A stretch of DNA of 43,831 nt from Candidatus Microgenomates bacterium (GTDB lineage: Bacteria; Patescibacteriota; Microgenomatia; JACPZF01): the NCBI GenBank assembly GCA_016199065.1, contig JACQHK010000047.1, forward strand, positions 1 to 43,831, written 5' to 3'. Below, piece by piece: positions 35,532 to 43,831 of this stretch. The position numbers and the translations under genes are program-made. Each line of letters opens with the position of its first letter. Positions within the stretch are counted from its first letter, which is position 1. A model generated the notes under the pieces. That model was given only the letters and a program-made list of their open reading frames with translations, did no database searches and was not told where the DNA came from.

Positions 35532-36473
35532 TTATTGAAATGGAATTAACTGTTTTAAACTACCGGTTTGCATGTCGAAAAAGGCAATTGAAGATAAGTA
35601 TTCAAGATCAGAACCTGCGCTTTCAAAACCCCCCACCTCTACGATCATCGTTGGTTTTTCTATTCCATAAATCCCCCTTAAGCGTCCCATTGCATTACCG
35701 CTTTTAGTAACTGCTGGTAATTGATTTCTGCGCTGTAGAAAATCTCCTGTCAGTTTAATTTTTTTACCGTCCGTTAAACCATACACTGAAACTGACTCGC
35801 CCCCACCATAACCCCGGCACTCTGAATACAAAATGACATATCCGTTTTTATCCTGTAAGTTTAGTACTGGCCCATAGAACTGCGTTCCTACTGTTTGAAC
35901 GTTTCTTAAATCACAAAAATCGTTTGCGTCTTTACTATTAGAGCTCATGGCATTAATTAGCTCTATTTGTTGAGTTTTTGATAAAAGGAAAACGGAATTA
36001 TATTCCGACATTGTCTCAACCTCAATAATCCATCCACTTTGTGGAATATATTTACTTGTATTTGTCGCTTCTTTTAATTTAATGTTAAAAGCATCTTTAA
36101 TTTTTTCTTTGGGAAATTTTTCCTTAAATTCGGGGAAGTGGGCTAAATTATTATTGTCTAAATTTATATCCTCAGTTAAGAACGATTCCGTTCTTTTTTC
36201 TATTTCTCGTTCTTTCTCTGACAAGCGTGGGGTAGGGCTATATTTAATAGGTTGTATTGTAATAGCTTCATTGGTGTATGAAACTACTGGCTGGGTTATT
36301 CTGGCTGACGATTGATAATTTGATTGTTTTCGAGAAGGGTAATTATTAACAAAATAGTTAATGAGAAAAAAAATAAAAAATCCTATGAAAATTCCACCCG
36401 ATAGGATTAAAAACAATTGGAAAAAATTTTTATTATTAGAAATACCTGAAAAATCTTGTTCTAATTCATTCAT
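35532..36473 (-). CDS. Hypothetical single-TM secreted protein
   Basis: N-terminal TM (FLILSGGIFIGFFIFFLINYF) and soluble domain; no recognised family. Confidence 0.6.
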   Translation of the reverse strand: MNELEQDFSGISNNKNFFQLFLILSGGIFIGFFIFFLINYFVNNYPSRKQSNYQSSARITQPVVSYTNEAITIQPIKYSPTPRLSEKEREIEKRTESFLTEDINLDNNNLAHFPEFKEKFPKEKIKDAFNIKLKEATNTSKYIPQSGWIIEVETMSEYNSVFLLSKTQQIELINAMSSNSKDANDFCDLRNVQTVGTQFYGPVLNLQDKNGYVILYSECRGYGGGESVSVYGLTDGKKIKLTGDFLQRRNQLPAVTKSGNAMGRLRGIYGIEKPTMIVEVGGFESAGSDLEYLSSIAFFDMQTGSLKQLIPFQ

Positions 36474-36588
36474 GATTAGACGAAAAAAATAATTATTTTA
36501 TAATACCATATAATGACTGTTTTAAATTTATCCTGATTGTAAAACCTCTAACGACAATCTTCTAAATATTTTTAGTGTATTGAAAAAA

Positions 36589-37056
36589 TTATATCATTAC
36601 CGGCTCTTCCGTTTTTACCAATTCTTTTGGGCTCATGATAAAAGAGATGTCGTTTTTACCCACGTTAAGATAAATCTCGTCTTCGTTTAAGAAATCTTTA
36701 TCCAAAATTAACCTGATGTCAAAAACCTTACCCAAGGAAGGAACTTCTCCATAAATACATCCCGTCACTGATTTTAATTCTTCTAAATTCGCCATTCTTA
36801 CCTTACGTGCGTTTAGTATTTCTTTAATTTTATCAAGGTCTGCTCTTTTTTGTGCCGGAATGGCGAGCATGGCGAAATATTCACCTGTTGAACCATACAC
36901 TTTAATCAATAAACTTTTTGCCTGTTGTTCATACCGGCATTTGAGGGCATTGTGATATTCTTCGGCTGATGCTCCCGGAGCATGCTGTACTTCCCTGTGG
37001 GGAATTTGTTTTTCCTCGAAATATTTTTTGATTTTTTGATAGGTTATCTCTGACAT
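36589..37056 (-). CDS. YbaK/EbsC-ProX family aminoacyl-tRNA deacylase-like protein
   Basis: VQHAPGASAEEYHNALKCRYEQQAKSLLIKV, AIPAQKRADLDKIKEIL, GCIYGEVPSLGKVFDIRLILD. Confidence 0.85.
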   Translation of the reverse strand: MSEITYQKIKKYFEEKQIPHREVQHAPGASAEEYHNALKCRYEQQAKSLLIKVYGSTGEYFAMLAIPAQKRADLDKIKEILNARKVRMANLEELKSVTGCIYGEVPSLGKVFDIRLILDKDFLNEDEIYLNVGKNDISFIMSPKELVKTEEPVMI

Positions 37057-37068
37057 TTTGTCTCCTTA

Positions 37069-37122
37069 TAAAAAAGAGCCTCTCGCGGGAGAGGTTTGAT
37101 TTAAAATTATTTCTTTCTCTCC
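37069..37122 (-). promoter_or_regulatory. Putative transcription attenuator in the leader of the ybaK-like gene
   Basis: Minus strand: CCTCTCCCGCGAGAGG + CTCTTTTTT (intrinsic-terminator form) just before SD AAGGAG; upstream GGAGAG (37117..37122) could pair with CTCTCC and disrupt the stem. Confidence 0.5.
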
Positions 37123-37262
37123 GGCACTAAAAACCAACTCCGAGAAGGAGAAGATTAAGGCTTAAAAGAGAAAGTGATTGAAACATCAGAAGAATTTTAA
37201 CAAACAAATATAGATGTTGCAAATGTGCATTTTTTTGATCTTAGAGCTAAAATACAATCCAT

Positions 37263-37886
37263 ATGTCAGCGGAACTAGAAAAACTATTGGCAGATTATCG
37301 CACGGGACTTTCCGGCTTTGCCATTCCTGATGTGGCACCTGACATTGATGCTGCCAAAGAAATGGATAGGCGATTAGTAACGGCCATCATTGCTCTTCAA
37401 AAATCTTTACAGCCGAACCAACGGTTAATATTAATGGCAAAATTGTCAGCCGAAAACTTTGATGATGATGAAAGAAACAAAGTCAATCGATATGCCGATG
37501 AAGTAAAATGGGCGCCTGTTGATTTTACACAACATTTAAAACAGTTGGTTGAAAAGGGGAAAGCTGCCTTGGAAGAACAAGTAGATTGGGATAAACCTCC
37601 TGCGGAAATAGAAGTTGTTATTCCTCCTAATATGTATCCAGAAATGGAAGTGGACGGGGATTCTTCCAGAAGAGACCAATACAATTTTTTAGCTGCGTCA
37701 CAAATTTTTTTAAGACCGGTTGATTTTCGCGTACCCTTGCTGGGAATTAATCCAACGGGAGGATTTCCTGCAATGGACGAGTTGTGTCTTCATCCTTCTG
37801 TTATCACGGGCTTTCGTATCGAAACAACAAATAACGTTAGCGTCACTTCCCAGGTACAATTTCGCCTGCCGCAACCAGCAAGTTAA
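37263..37886 (+). CDS. Hypothetical protein
   Basis: 207-aa ORF of soluble composition; no recognised family. Confidence 0.55.
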   Translation: MSAELEKLLADYRTGLSGFAIPDVAPDIDAAKEMDRRLVTAIIALQKSLQPNQRLILMAKLSAENFDDDERNKVNRYADEVKWAPVDFTQHLKQLVEKGKAALEEQVDWDKPPAEIEVVIPPNMYPEMEVDGDSSRRDQYNFLAASQIFLRPVDFRVPLLGINPTGGFPAMDELCLHPSVITGFRIETTNNVSVTSQVQFRLPQPAS

Positions 37887-37888
37887 TC

Positions 37889-38737
37889 TTATTTCCCTTT
37901 TTTATTATCGATATATTTTTTGGCAACTTTAACAGCAATACTTCCTCCGGGAATTAAAATCCCGGCCGCATCGGCTCCTAAATCAAAAAGGAAATCCTGG
38001 TCAAGCACTTTGCCGAAATACTCTTTAAAAGTCCGGTTGCCGGAACGGAATTCTCCGGTTAATCCGTCAATTTCAATAATTCCTTCCTTTCCTTTTGATT
38101 TCCAGCGATACTGAAATGCATAAACAGGACGATAGTAAAGATCAACGCATTCTACTTTTACCTCTTCCTCCAAAATTTTATCAGCCTGAATCCCTTTAAT
38201 CATTTTGGAAAGTGAATCGCGCATAATCGCTGAAACTCTGGCCTGGGGAGGAACTAAAATAGATCCTTCAGGAACGCTTTTTTCCAATTTTCCCTTAACT
38301 ACTGTTGGCGAAAGCGAAAGGTATTTGCGTAACTCCGGCTGTGTGTGACCGGAAACTCCGCTGACAAAAACTTCCTCTTCTTCATCCTGTTGGCAGTGTT
38401 CTAAAACAGAAGTATGAAAATGTCCGTTAGTTACTTCATATTTAGTTTTTTGCAGCGTTACGGCTTTTACTTCCGGACCACTCACTTCCACCTGGTAATC
38501 TGCAGTTCTTTCATAAACATATCGGGCTTTAGCCACCACATGCCAAAATGGCTGATAACGATGCTCCTGATAAACCAGCTCAAAATCTTCATCCTTGGGA
38601 CGGGATAAAAAACTGGTTACCTTACTGATAGCATCAAAGGCCATGGTCTTTTTCTCCCATGACTTCTGCTTGGCTTCTTCCGGAGTTAACTGATCAGAAA
38701 AAAGAAGTATTCTTTGGTCTGCAACGTTAATTTGCAT
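37889..38737 (-). CDS. Hypothetical protein
   Basis: 282-aa ORF, convergent with preceding ORF; no recognised family. Confidence 0.6.
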   Translation of the reverse strand: MQINVADQRILLFSDQLTPEEAKQKSWEKKTMAFDAISKVTSFLSRPKDEDFELVYQEHRYQPFWHVVAKARYVYERTADYQVEVSGPEVKAVTLQKTKYEVTNGHFHTSVLEHCQQDEEEEVFVSGVSGHTQPELRKYLSLSPTVVKGKLEKSVPEGSILVPPQARVSAIMRDSLSKMIKGIQADKILEEEVKVECVDLYYRPVYAFQYRWKSKGKEGIIEIDGLTGEFRSGNRTFKEYFGKVLDQDFLFDLGADAAGILIPGGSIAVKVAKKYIDNKKGK

Positions 38738-38888
38738 AAATTAGAAATTATCAAAAAGTATTTATTTATTACTTATTATAATATACTTTTAAAAATCCTC
38801 GATAACTATAATTTTGTTATAATAACGATGTTAATGGGGTAATTTTGACGTTGTGTCAACCCTAACCTGACTGTCACGTTTTATAAAT

Positions 38889-38961
38889 GCGCCCGTAGCT
38901 TAATGGATAGAGCATCAGCTTGCGGAGCTGGCGGTTGCGAGTTCAACTCTCGCCGGGCGCG
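38889..38961 (+). tRNA. tRNA-Arg (anticodon GCG)
   Basis: Acceptor GCGCCCG/CGGGCGC; anticodon arm TCAGC-TTGCGGA-GCTGG; T arm GCGAG-TTCAACT-CTCGC. Confidence 0.9.
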
Positions 38962-39070
38962 CCTCACTTCGTTCGGCGTAAACGCCTTCTGTCATTTGGA
39001 AATAAGACGTAAGCGCTGGTTTACCCTGAGGAGTGAAATGAGCGAACACATTCGCTACGCTCAGTGTAAA

Positions 39071-39156
39071 GGAGGGTTGGCCGAGCGGTTCAAGGCGACG
39101 GTCTCGAAAACCGTTCTCCCGTAAGGGAGGCACAGGTTCGAATCCTGTACCCTCCG
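39071..39156 (+). tRNA. tRNA-Ser (anticodon CGA)
   Basis: Acceptor GGAGGGT/ACCCTCC; anticodon arm ACGGT-CTCGAAA-ACCGT; long variable arm. Confidence 0.93.
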
Positions 39157-39179
39157 CATTAACATTTACGAATGAAATT

Positions 39180-39632
39180 ATGCCATTACAACAAAGACAT
39201 ACTTCCCGGGAATTCTCTGCCGGAGGGATAGTTTACAAAAAAAAAGATAGCGAAGTTAAATGGCTGGTAGTACAGCATTCTTTACACAAGCGCTGGATCT
39301 TTCCCAAAGGTTTGATTGGCGATAACGTCGATGGCGAAACTAAAGAACAAACTGCCTTGCGGGAAGTTGAAGAAGAAGGCGGAATTAAAGCGAGGATTGC
39401 TTTGGATAAACCTTTTACCACGACCTATTTTTATATTTTCAAAGGTACCAGAATTTTCAAAACAGTCTATTTTTACTTGATGGAATATGTCTCGGGCGAC
39501 ATTAAAGACCACGATTTTGAAGTTTCTGAAGCGAAATGGTTGACGGAAGAAGAAGTTTTAGAAACTCTTAGCTTTCCGGCTGATAAAAAAATGTTTTTAG
39601 AAGCAAAAGAGTTTGTTAAAGAAAAAGTGTAG
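39180..39632 (+). CDS. NUDIX hydrolase
   Basis: GLIGDNVDGETKEQTALREVEEEGGIKA Nudix-box-like motif. Confidence 0.88.
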   Translation: MPLQQRHTSREFSAGGIVYKKKDSEVKWLVVQHSLHKRWIFPKGLIGDNVDGETKEQTALREVEEEGGIKARIALDKPFTTTYFYIFKGTRIFKTVYFYLMEYVSGDIKDHDFEVSEAKWLTEEEVLETLSFPADKKMFLEAKEFVKEKV

Positions 39633-39647
39633 GGAAAATCGTTGGGA

Positions 39648-39664
39648 ATCCCGCTGAGCGGGAG
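39648..39664. terminator. Hairpin downstream of the Nudix gene
   Basis: TCCCGCT-GAGCGGGA inverted repeat between the Nudix stop and the next tRNA; no strong T-run. Confidence 0.35.
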
Positions 39665-39673
39665 TCCTAAATA

Positions 39674-39745
39674 GCTCCTGTAGCTTAACGGATAGAGTAC
39701 CGGCCTCCGAAGCTGGTGATACCAGTTCGATTCTGGTCAGGAGCG
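39674..39745 (+). tRNA. tRNA-Arg (anticodon CCG)
   Basis: Acceptor GCTCCTG/CAGGAGC; anticodon arm CCGGC-CTCCGAA-GCTGG. Confidence 0.9.
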
Positions 39746-39773
39746 CCGCAGTAGGTTAAAATACTTCATTCTA

Positions 39774-39860
39774 GGAGAGGTCGCATAGCGGACTAGTGCG
39801 CGCGCTTGGAGAGCGCGTGTGGCTGCAAGGCTACCGCGGGTTCGAATCCCGCCCTCTCCG
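39774..39860 (+). tRNA. tRNA-Ser (anticodon GGA)
   Basis: Acceptor GGAGAGG/CCTCTCC; anticodon arm CGCGC-TTGGAGA-GCGCG; long variable arm. Confidence 0.93.
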
Positions 39861-39951
39861 CAGCGTAAGAACGTTAATTTTGTTTCACAAAATTTTACGT
39901 TCAACGCTACTGTCGCGTTTAAATTGGAAAGTAATTTATAACGTGATGCTG
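39861..39951 (+). repeat. ~91-bp structured repeat, copy 1, immediately 3' of tRNA-Ser(GGA)
   Basis: cagcgtaagaacgttaattttgtttcacaaaattttacgttcaacgct...; about 80/91 identical by eye to the reverse complement of 43528..43618. Confidence 0.9.
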
Positions 39952-39988
39952 AAGAGGATAAGGCAGCCAATCTACTTGGAGATAGTCT

Positions 39989-40546
39989 TTAGCTCGTTTT
40001 TTCCAGAGGTACTTTGCGGGAAAGCCAATCGGCTGCATTATCAATCCAGGTCATAACCGGTTTTTCTCTAAAAGAAAGGTGTTTTCCTAACTCCGCTTTA
40101 ATCTTTTCTTTTTCTGTTTCGGGAATCAAAATAATTAATCTTCCGGGAAATTTCAATTTAGTATTAACATTAAGAATCGAGGCCCCCCAATGGGAAGAAA
40201 AATAAAAGTCCTTCAGCTCTGTCCAAAGATAGCTTTTACTTCCGGTGTTTATTCCCTCGGTGGTGATTTCATGTTCTACTTCTTCGGGAGGAACGGTGGC
40301 TAAAACGTAACTTACAAACATCAAGGCTAAAATAACTCCGATTAAAAGAAATTCTTTTATAAAAAGAAGAATTACTCCGATCAAAAAAACGATGGCGGCT
40401 ATGGTAGTAAAATAATCCCTACTTCTTCTTTTAAAAGGTCTCGAAGGGCTTCTCCAGGTAAGCAAGGTTTTGATCTCTTTGGGTTCCTGAGAAACAGCCG
40501 TTGGGCGAAACTCAGCAACCGAAGGTTTTTTGTTTAATCCAAACAT
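39989..40546 (-). CDS. Hypothetical two-TM membrane protein
   Basis: Two adjacent TM segments (YFTTIAAIVFLIGVILLFIKEFLLIGVILALMFVSYVLA) plus a PH-like soluble region. Confidence 0.6.
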   Translation of the reverse strand: MFGLNKKPSVAEFRPTAVSQEPKEIKTLLTWRSPSRPFKRRSRDYFTTIAAIVFLIGVILLFIKEFLLIGVILALMFVSYVLATVPPEEVEHEITTEGINTGSKSYLWTELKDFYFSSHWGASILNVNTKLKFPGRLIILIPETEKEKIKAELGKHLSFREKPVMTWIDNAADWLSRKVPLEKTS

Positions 40547-40603
40547 TAATTTTTCCTTTCATCTAACAGAATATATCAAACTGAAAAATCTGTAAATCAG
40601 TTG

Positions 40604-41782
40604 TTATTTTTTCTTAACTGTTTTTGAAACATGACTGGTCTTTAAAGAGGCCAAAAAACCCCCCAATCCCCAGGGAAGAGTAAAAAACGAAATTAAAAAA
40701 CCCAGAACCGGAATCCAAGTCAATAAATAATAAAGCACCGATCCCAGAACTAAAGACCAGGCAAGCGATTCGCTTTTTTCTCTTGCAAACTGTTCCAAAA
40801 GTTTTTTGCCTAAGAAACAAAAGACGTAAATTCGACCGGCAAAAAGACAAAGGAGAAAAAGCAAAATGGCGAAAATCGCAAAGGGTATACCGATAATGGT
40901 TAAAATACTAAATACTATGGCGATGGGCACGACCAAAATGACTAAAACACCCAGAAAAAAAGTAGCTAGGGGATTTTGTATCATCTTTTCTTGACCGATT
41001 CTAATTTTTCCCGACAAGAAATAAAGAAGAACAAGACCAAAGACTAACGAAAGGAGAAAAGAAATGAGACGTGATGTGTCCTGAAGGCGATTTGTAGACA
41101 CAAACTTTGTCGGTTGCTGATCGGTTTCGGCAAAAGGTTTTGACCAGGTTACTTTTCCGGCAATTTTTGTTTGATCAGAAATTTCGGCTTCTTTTTCGCT
41201 TTCGTAAGAAAAATTTCCTAGAATTCTTGCCTTGTCACCAACCCTAACAGATTGTGCCTTTATCTCAACATCCTGATTGGCACTTCCGTTAAAAAATAAG
41301 TCCTGCGCCCATCCGGAAACTTTTTTACCCAACAATCCGGAGATTTCTGCTTGTTGTACGCCGAAAAATGATTCACCTTCAACCGCAGAAGTGTTATATA
41401 AAATAAGTCTTTGGGCAAAAACCGTTAAATTCCTGGTTACCTGCTGAAAAATCTCTACATCCTGAGCAACGGCCCGGACACTGCCGCTTACACTTCCCTG
41501 AACTTTTAAGTCTTGAGCCAAACATAAAATATCACCATTAACATTGCCTCTAACGATAACGTTTTGACCTGCACAAAAAAGATCTCCGTTAACGTTAGAG
41601 TCAATAGTGAGTGACTGTCCGGTGATTACTAAACTCTCGTTGACTGCTTCGTTGGCAGAAACATCTACTACGTCACCCTTTTTCACTTCTACTGCAAAAG
41701 AATAAGTTGTGCTAACTAAAAAAAGCAAAACAAAAATTAAGGAAGTAAGAAAGAGAATCACAATATTTTTGTTCATAGCCAT
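40604..41782 (-). CDS. Membrane protein with bactofilin/polymer-forming-like beta-helical ectodomain
   Basis: Repeats SLTIDSNVNGDLFCAGQNVIVRGNVNGDILCLAQDLKVQGSVSGSVRAVAQDVEI; C-terminal TM helices. Confidence 0.65.
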   Translation of the reverse strand: MAMNKNIVILFLTSLIFVLLFLVSTTYSFAVEVKKGDVVDVSANEAVNESLVITGQSLTIDSNVNGDLFCAGQNVIVRGNVNGDILCLAQDLKVQGSVSGSVRAVAQDVEIFQQVTRNLTVFAQRLILYNTSAVEGESFFGVQQAEISGLLGKKVSGWAQDLFFNGSANQDVEIKAQSVRVGDKARILGNFSYESEKEAEISDQTKIAGKVTWSKPFAETDQQPTKFVSTNRLQDTSRLISFLLSLVFGLVLLYFLSGKIRIGQEKMIQNPLATFFLGVLVILVVPIAIVFSILTIIGIPFAIFAILLFLLCLFAGRIYVFCFLGKKLLEQFAREKSESLAWSLVLGSVLYYLLTWIPVLGFLISFFTLPWGLGGFLASLKTSHVSKTVKKK

Positions 41783-41809
41783 AAATATTATACATCCCCA
41801 CCCTAGCCT

Positions 41810-43477
41810 CTATTTAACACTAGCTATTAAATATGAATATGGTTCAAGCGTTAGGGATAAACTTCCTTTTTGGGCAGTATAGAAACGACTGCTTAACAAA
41901 TCCGTCACTGTACCCAAAAGTTTATCCCCCATAACTGTACCACTCCAACTGGTTTCTGACAGATTAACTACCACTATTATTTTTTCTTTGTCTGTACTTC
42001 TTAAGTAAGAGATTACTTGGGAAGGATTATTTGACGAATACCAAATTGTTGTTCCTGAATTTAAGGCAGGATGACTTTTACGAAGGGAAATTAGTTGTTT
42101 ATAGATGGAAGTATTTTCCGGATGAGGAGGCCTCGACCAGGAGATGTATCGTTGATTGGCAATACTGGTAGGATTTAAATCTCCTATCTCCTGACCGTTA
42201 AAAATAAAAGGTAAACCATCGAGTGTAAAATTTATGGCCATGGCCGCCAGCATAGCTTTGTTTCTCCCAGACAGCGCGGCCGCGCGCGGATGCTGGTCGT
42301 GATTGTCGATGGCCCGATAGAGATTGAGGTCCGGTAAGGGTTTTCCCTTTCCCTGTTCAGGTCGTTCCCAGGCAAGTTGAATAACGTTTGCTTCACGCCT
42401 GTTATTTATTACTGCTCTTAACGCCTGCATGTACGTTACTCCATACAAGGCATCAAACCCGTAAACGCTCTGATATTTTTCTCCGTTGCTTCCGGCACCA
42501 GTATAAGGAGATCCGTATTCCTCCAGCTTAGAGGAGGTCTCTGCTACCATTAACCATGCCGGCTTCATTTTTTTTAATTCATTATTAAGAGATGCCCAAA
42601 AAGAAAGGGGTACATCTATTGCCACATCTGATCGACACCCGTCAATGCCAACAGTCTTTGCCCAATATTTTGTCATTTCCATCATGTAGTTTTGAACCTG
42701 GGGATTAGAGTAATCAAGCACCGAAAATCCATAGCGATTTTTTACAATTTGCCCACCTTTTCGCAAATAGAAGTCGGGGTGGCTGTTGACTAAAACGTTG
42801 TTCGGATCAGTACTGTGATAAACACAGTCCATGATAACCTGCAAACCTAAACCGTGCGCCGTGTCTATGTAATTTTTTAAAGCTGATATGCGCGCATCGC
42901 GTGTTCCTGCATCATCTTTCGGATTGGTAAAACCAGCGTAACCTGGATTAACATCATAGAAATCTTTTATTCCATACGGAGAACCAATTGTCGTAAGGCG
43001 TCCGAACGGATGAACTGGTGAAAGTTGAATAGTAGTAATTCCCATGTCAGCTAACTTCGGTAGGTGATTTGCGGCGTTGACAAAGACGTTGGAACTTGGT
43101 TGTTGGTTCTGGGAATTTTGCGCGTAGTAGTTTAGCCAGACTTGGTAAATGACTAAATTTCCGGTATTTACTTTTCTTTGCGCAGGAAAACTGTTTGAAA
43201 CCGGGTATCCCTGGGTAGGTTCATTGTTAACAGAGTCAACGCTCGAACCATTGCCTGTTGTTGGTCGCGGGGACTGACATTTGTCACCAACTTTTCCTAT
43301 TACATTAAGTAATTTACATTTCAAGCCAGAAATATCCAGAGTCCGACTTAACGATACTTTGTTCTGAAAAACCGCATAGACTGGAGCATCGAAGGAGGAA
43401 GAGAAAACCTGCCTGATTATAAGTGAAGCAAGAATGATTATCCCCGATATTAATAAAATCTTAGTTAACCTGCTCAT
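41810..43477 (-). CDS. Secreted GH13-family alpha-amylase-like glycoside hydrolase
   Basis: IQLSPVHPFG, YGIKDFYDVNPGY, LGLQVIMDCVYHSTD, VGIDGCRSDVA, WLMVAETSS, RAIDNHDQHPR. Confidence 0.85.
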   Translation of the reverse strand: MSRLTKILLISGIIILASLIIRQVFSSSFDAPVYAVFQNKVSLSRTLDISGLKCKLLNVIGKVGDKCQSPRPTTGNGSSVDSVNNEPTQGYPVSNSFPAQRKVNTGNLVIYQVWLNYYAQNSQNQQPSSNVFVNAANHLPKLADMGITTIQLSPVHPFGRLTTIGSPYGIKDFYDVNPGYAGFTNPKDDAGTRDARISALKNYIDTAHGLGLQVIMDCVYHSTDPNNVLVNSHPDFYLRKGGQIVKNRYGFSVLDYSNPQVQNYMMEMTKYWAKTVGIDGCRSDVAIDVPLSFWASLNNELKKMKPAWLMVAETSSKLEEYGSPYTGAGSNGEKYQSVYGFDALYGVTYMQALRAVINNRREANVIQLAWERPEQGKGKPLPDLNLYRAIDNHDQHPRAAALSGRNKAMLAAMAINFTLDGLPFIFNGQEIGDLNPTSIANQRYISWSRPPHPENTSIYKQLISLRKSHPALNSGTTIWYSSNNPSQVISYLRSTDKEKIIVVVNLSETSWSGTVMGDKLLGTVTDLLSSRFYTAQKGSLSLTLEPYSYLIASVK

Positions 43478-43527
43478 GTCTATATTATTGGAATGTCTTT
43501 CAAAAGTAGATTAGCCACCTTACCGTA

Positions 43528-43618
43528 CAGTGTCGCGTAACAAATTACTTCCTAATTTAAACGCGACAGCAGTGTTGAACGTAAAATTTTGTGAAACAAA
43601 ATTAACGTTCTTGTGCTG
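43528..43618 (-). repeat. ~91-bp structured repeat, copy 2, immediately 3' of tRNA-Ser(GCT)
   Basis: Reverse complement cagcacaagaacgttaattttgtttcacaaaattttacgttcaacactgctgtcgcg... matches copy 1. Confidence 0.9.
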
Positions 43619-43705
43619 CGGAGGGTGTGGGAGTCGAACCCACCGACCGCTTTAAGACGGTCACGGTTTAGCAAACCGCTCCTTTAGCCGCTCAGGCTAC
43701 CCTCC
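43619..43705 (-). tRNA. tRNA-Ser (anticodon GCT)
   Basis: Reverse complement GGAGGGTAGCCTGAGCGGCTAAAGGAGCGGT-TTGCTAA-ACCGT...GGGTTCGACTCCCACACCCTCCG. Confidence 0.92.
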
Positions 43706-43764
43706 ATTAGACGCAAAACATTATAACAAATAACCTTTTTGTTTTATAATAGATTTGTGGTTTG

Positions 43765-43831
43765 GGAGGGTTCGCCTAACGGCATGGCACTAGTCTTGAA
43801 AACTAGCGGGAGAAATCCCTTACAGGTTCGA
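43765..43831 (+). tRNA. tRNA-Ser (anticodon TGA), truncated by window end
   Basis: GGAGGGTTCGCCTAACGGCATGGCACTAGT-CTTGAAA-ACTAGCGGGAG...GGTTCGA. Confidence 0.85.

Noticed and set aside
38903-39133. ORFs on both strands (72-73 aa)
   Set aside because: They run through tRNA-Arg and tRNA-Ser genes and are not plausible proteins.
39737-40056. ORFs 39737..39970 (-) and 39796..40056 (+)
   Set aside because: They overlap tRNA-Ser(GGA) and the 91-bp structured repeat.

Overview
This 43.8 kb window looks like a compact, gene-dense chromosome segment from a Patescibacteria/CPR-like bacterium. The lineage is my inference from gene style: Pro/Thr-rich stalk proteins, PilN/PilO, LCP protein, small genes and short spacers. 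Housekeeping genes include a UvrD-like helicase 5' end, tpiA, LCP, rpsT, murJ-lepA, dnaG-rpoD, a Fur-family regulator, an aldehyde dehydrogenase, ybaK-like, a tRNA-binding protein and Nudix. Surface genes include PilN/PilO with an adhesin-like cluster, a CapA-like protein, GH39-like and GH13-like hydrolases, and a PBP1C / alpha-2-macroglobulin (A2M) pair. A small defence island holds a Shedu (SduA)-like nuclease plus a type II restriction-modification pair. Six tRNA genes (4 Ser, 2 Arg) lie in the last 5 kb. The most striking observation is a 130-aa Hint (intein/BIL-like) domain, Cys...His-Asn, at the bait-region position of the 2220-aa thioester A2M, with Gly-rich flanks and Gln rather than Cys/Ser/Thr at +1. 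Second, the R-M cassette is bracketed by two 33/34-identical 34-bp hairpin elements, and a decayed duplicate of the A2M C-terminus lies beside one of them. Third, a ~91-bp structured repeat follows two serine tRNA genes in inverted orientation. All family calls come from reading motifs; no database search was run.
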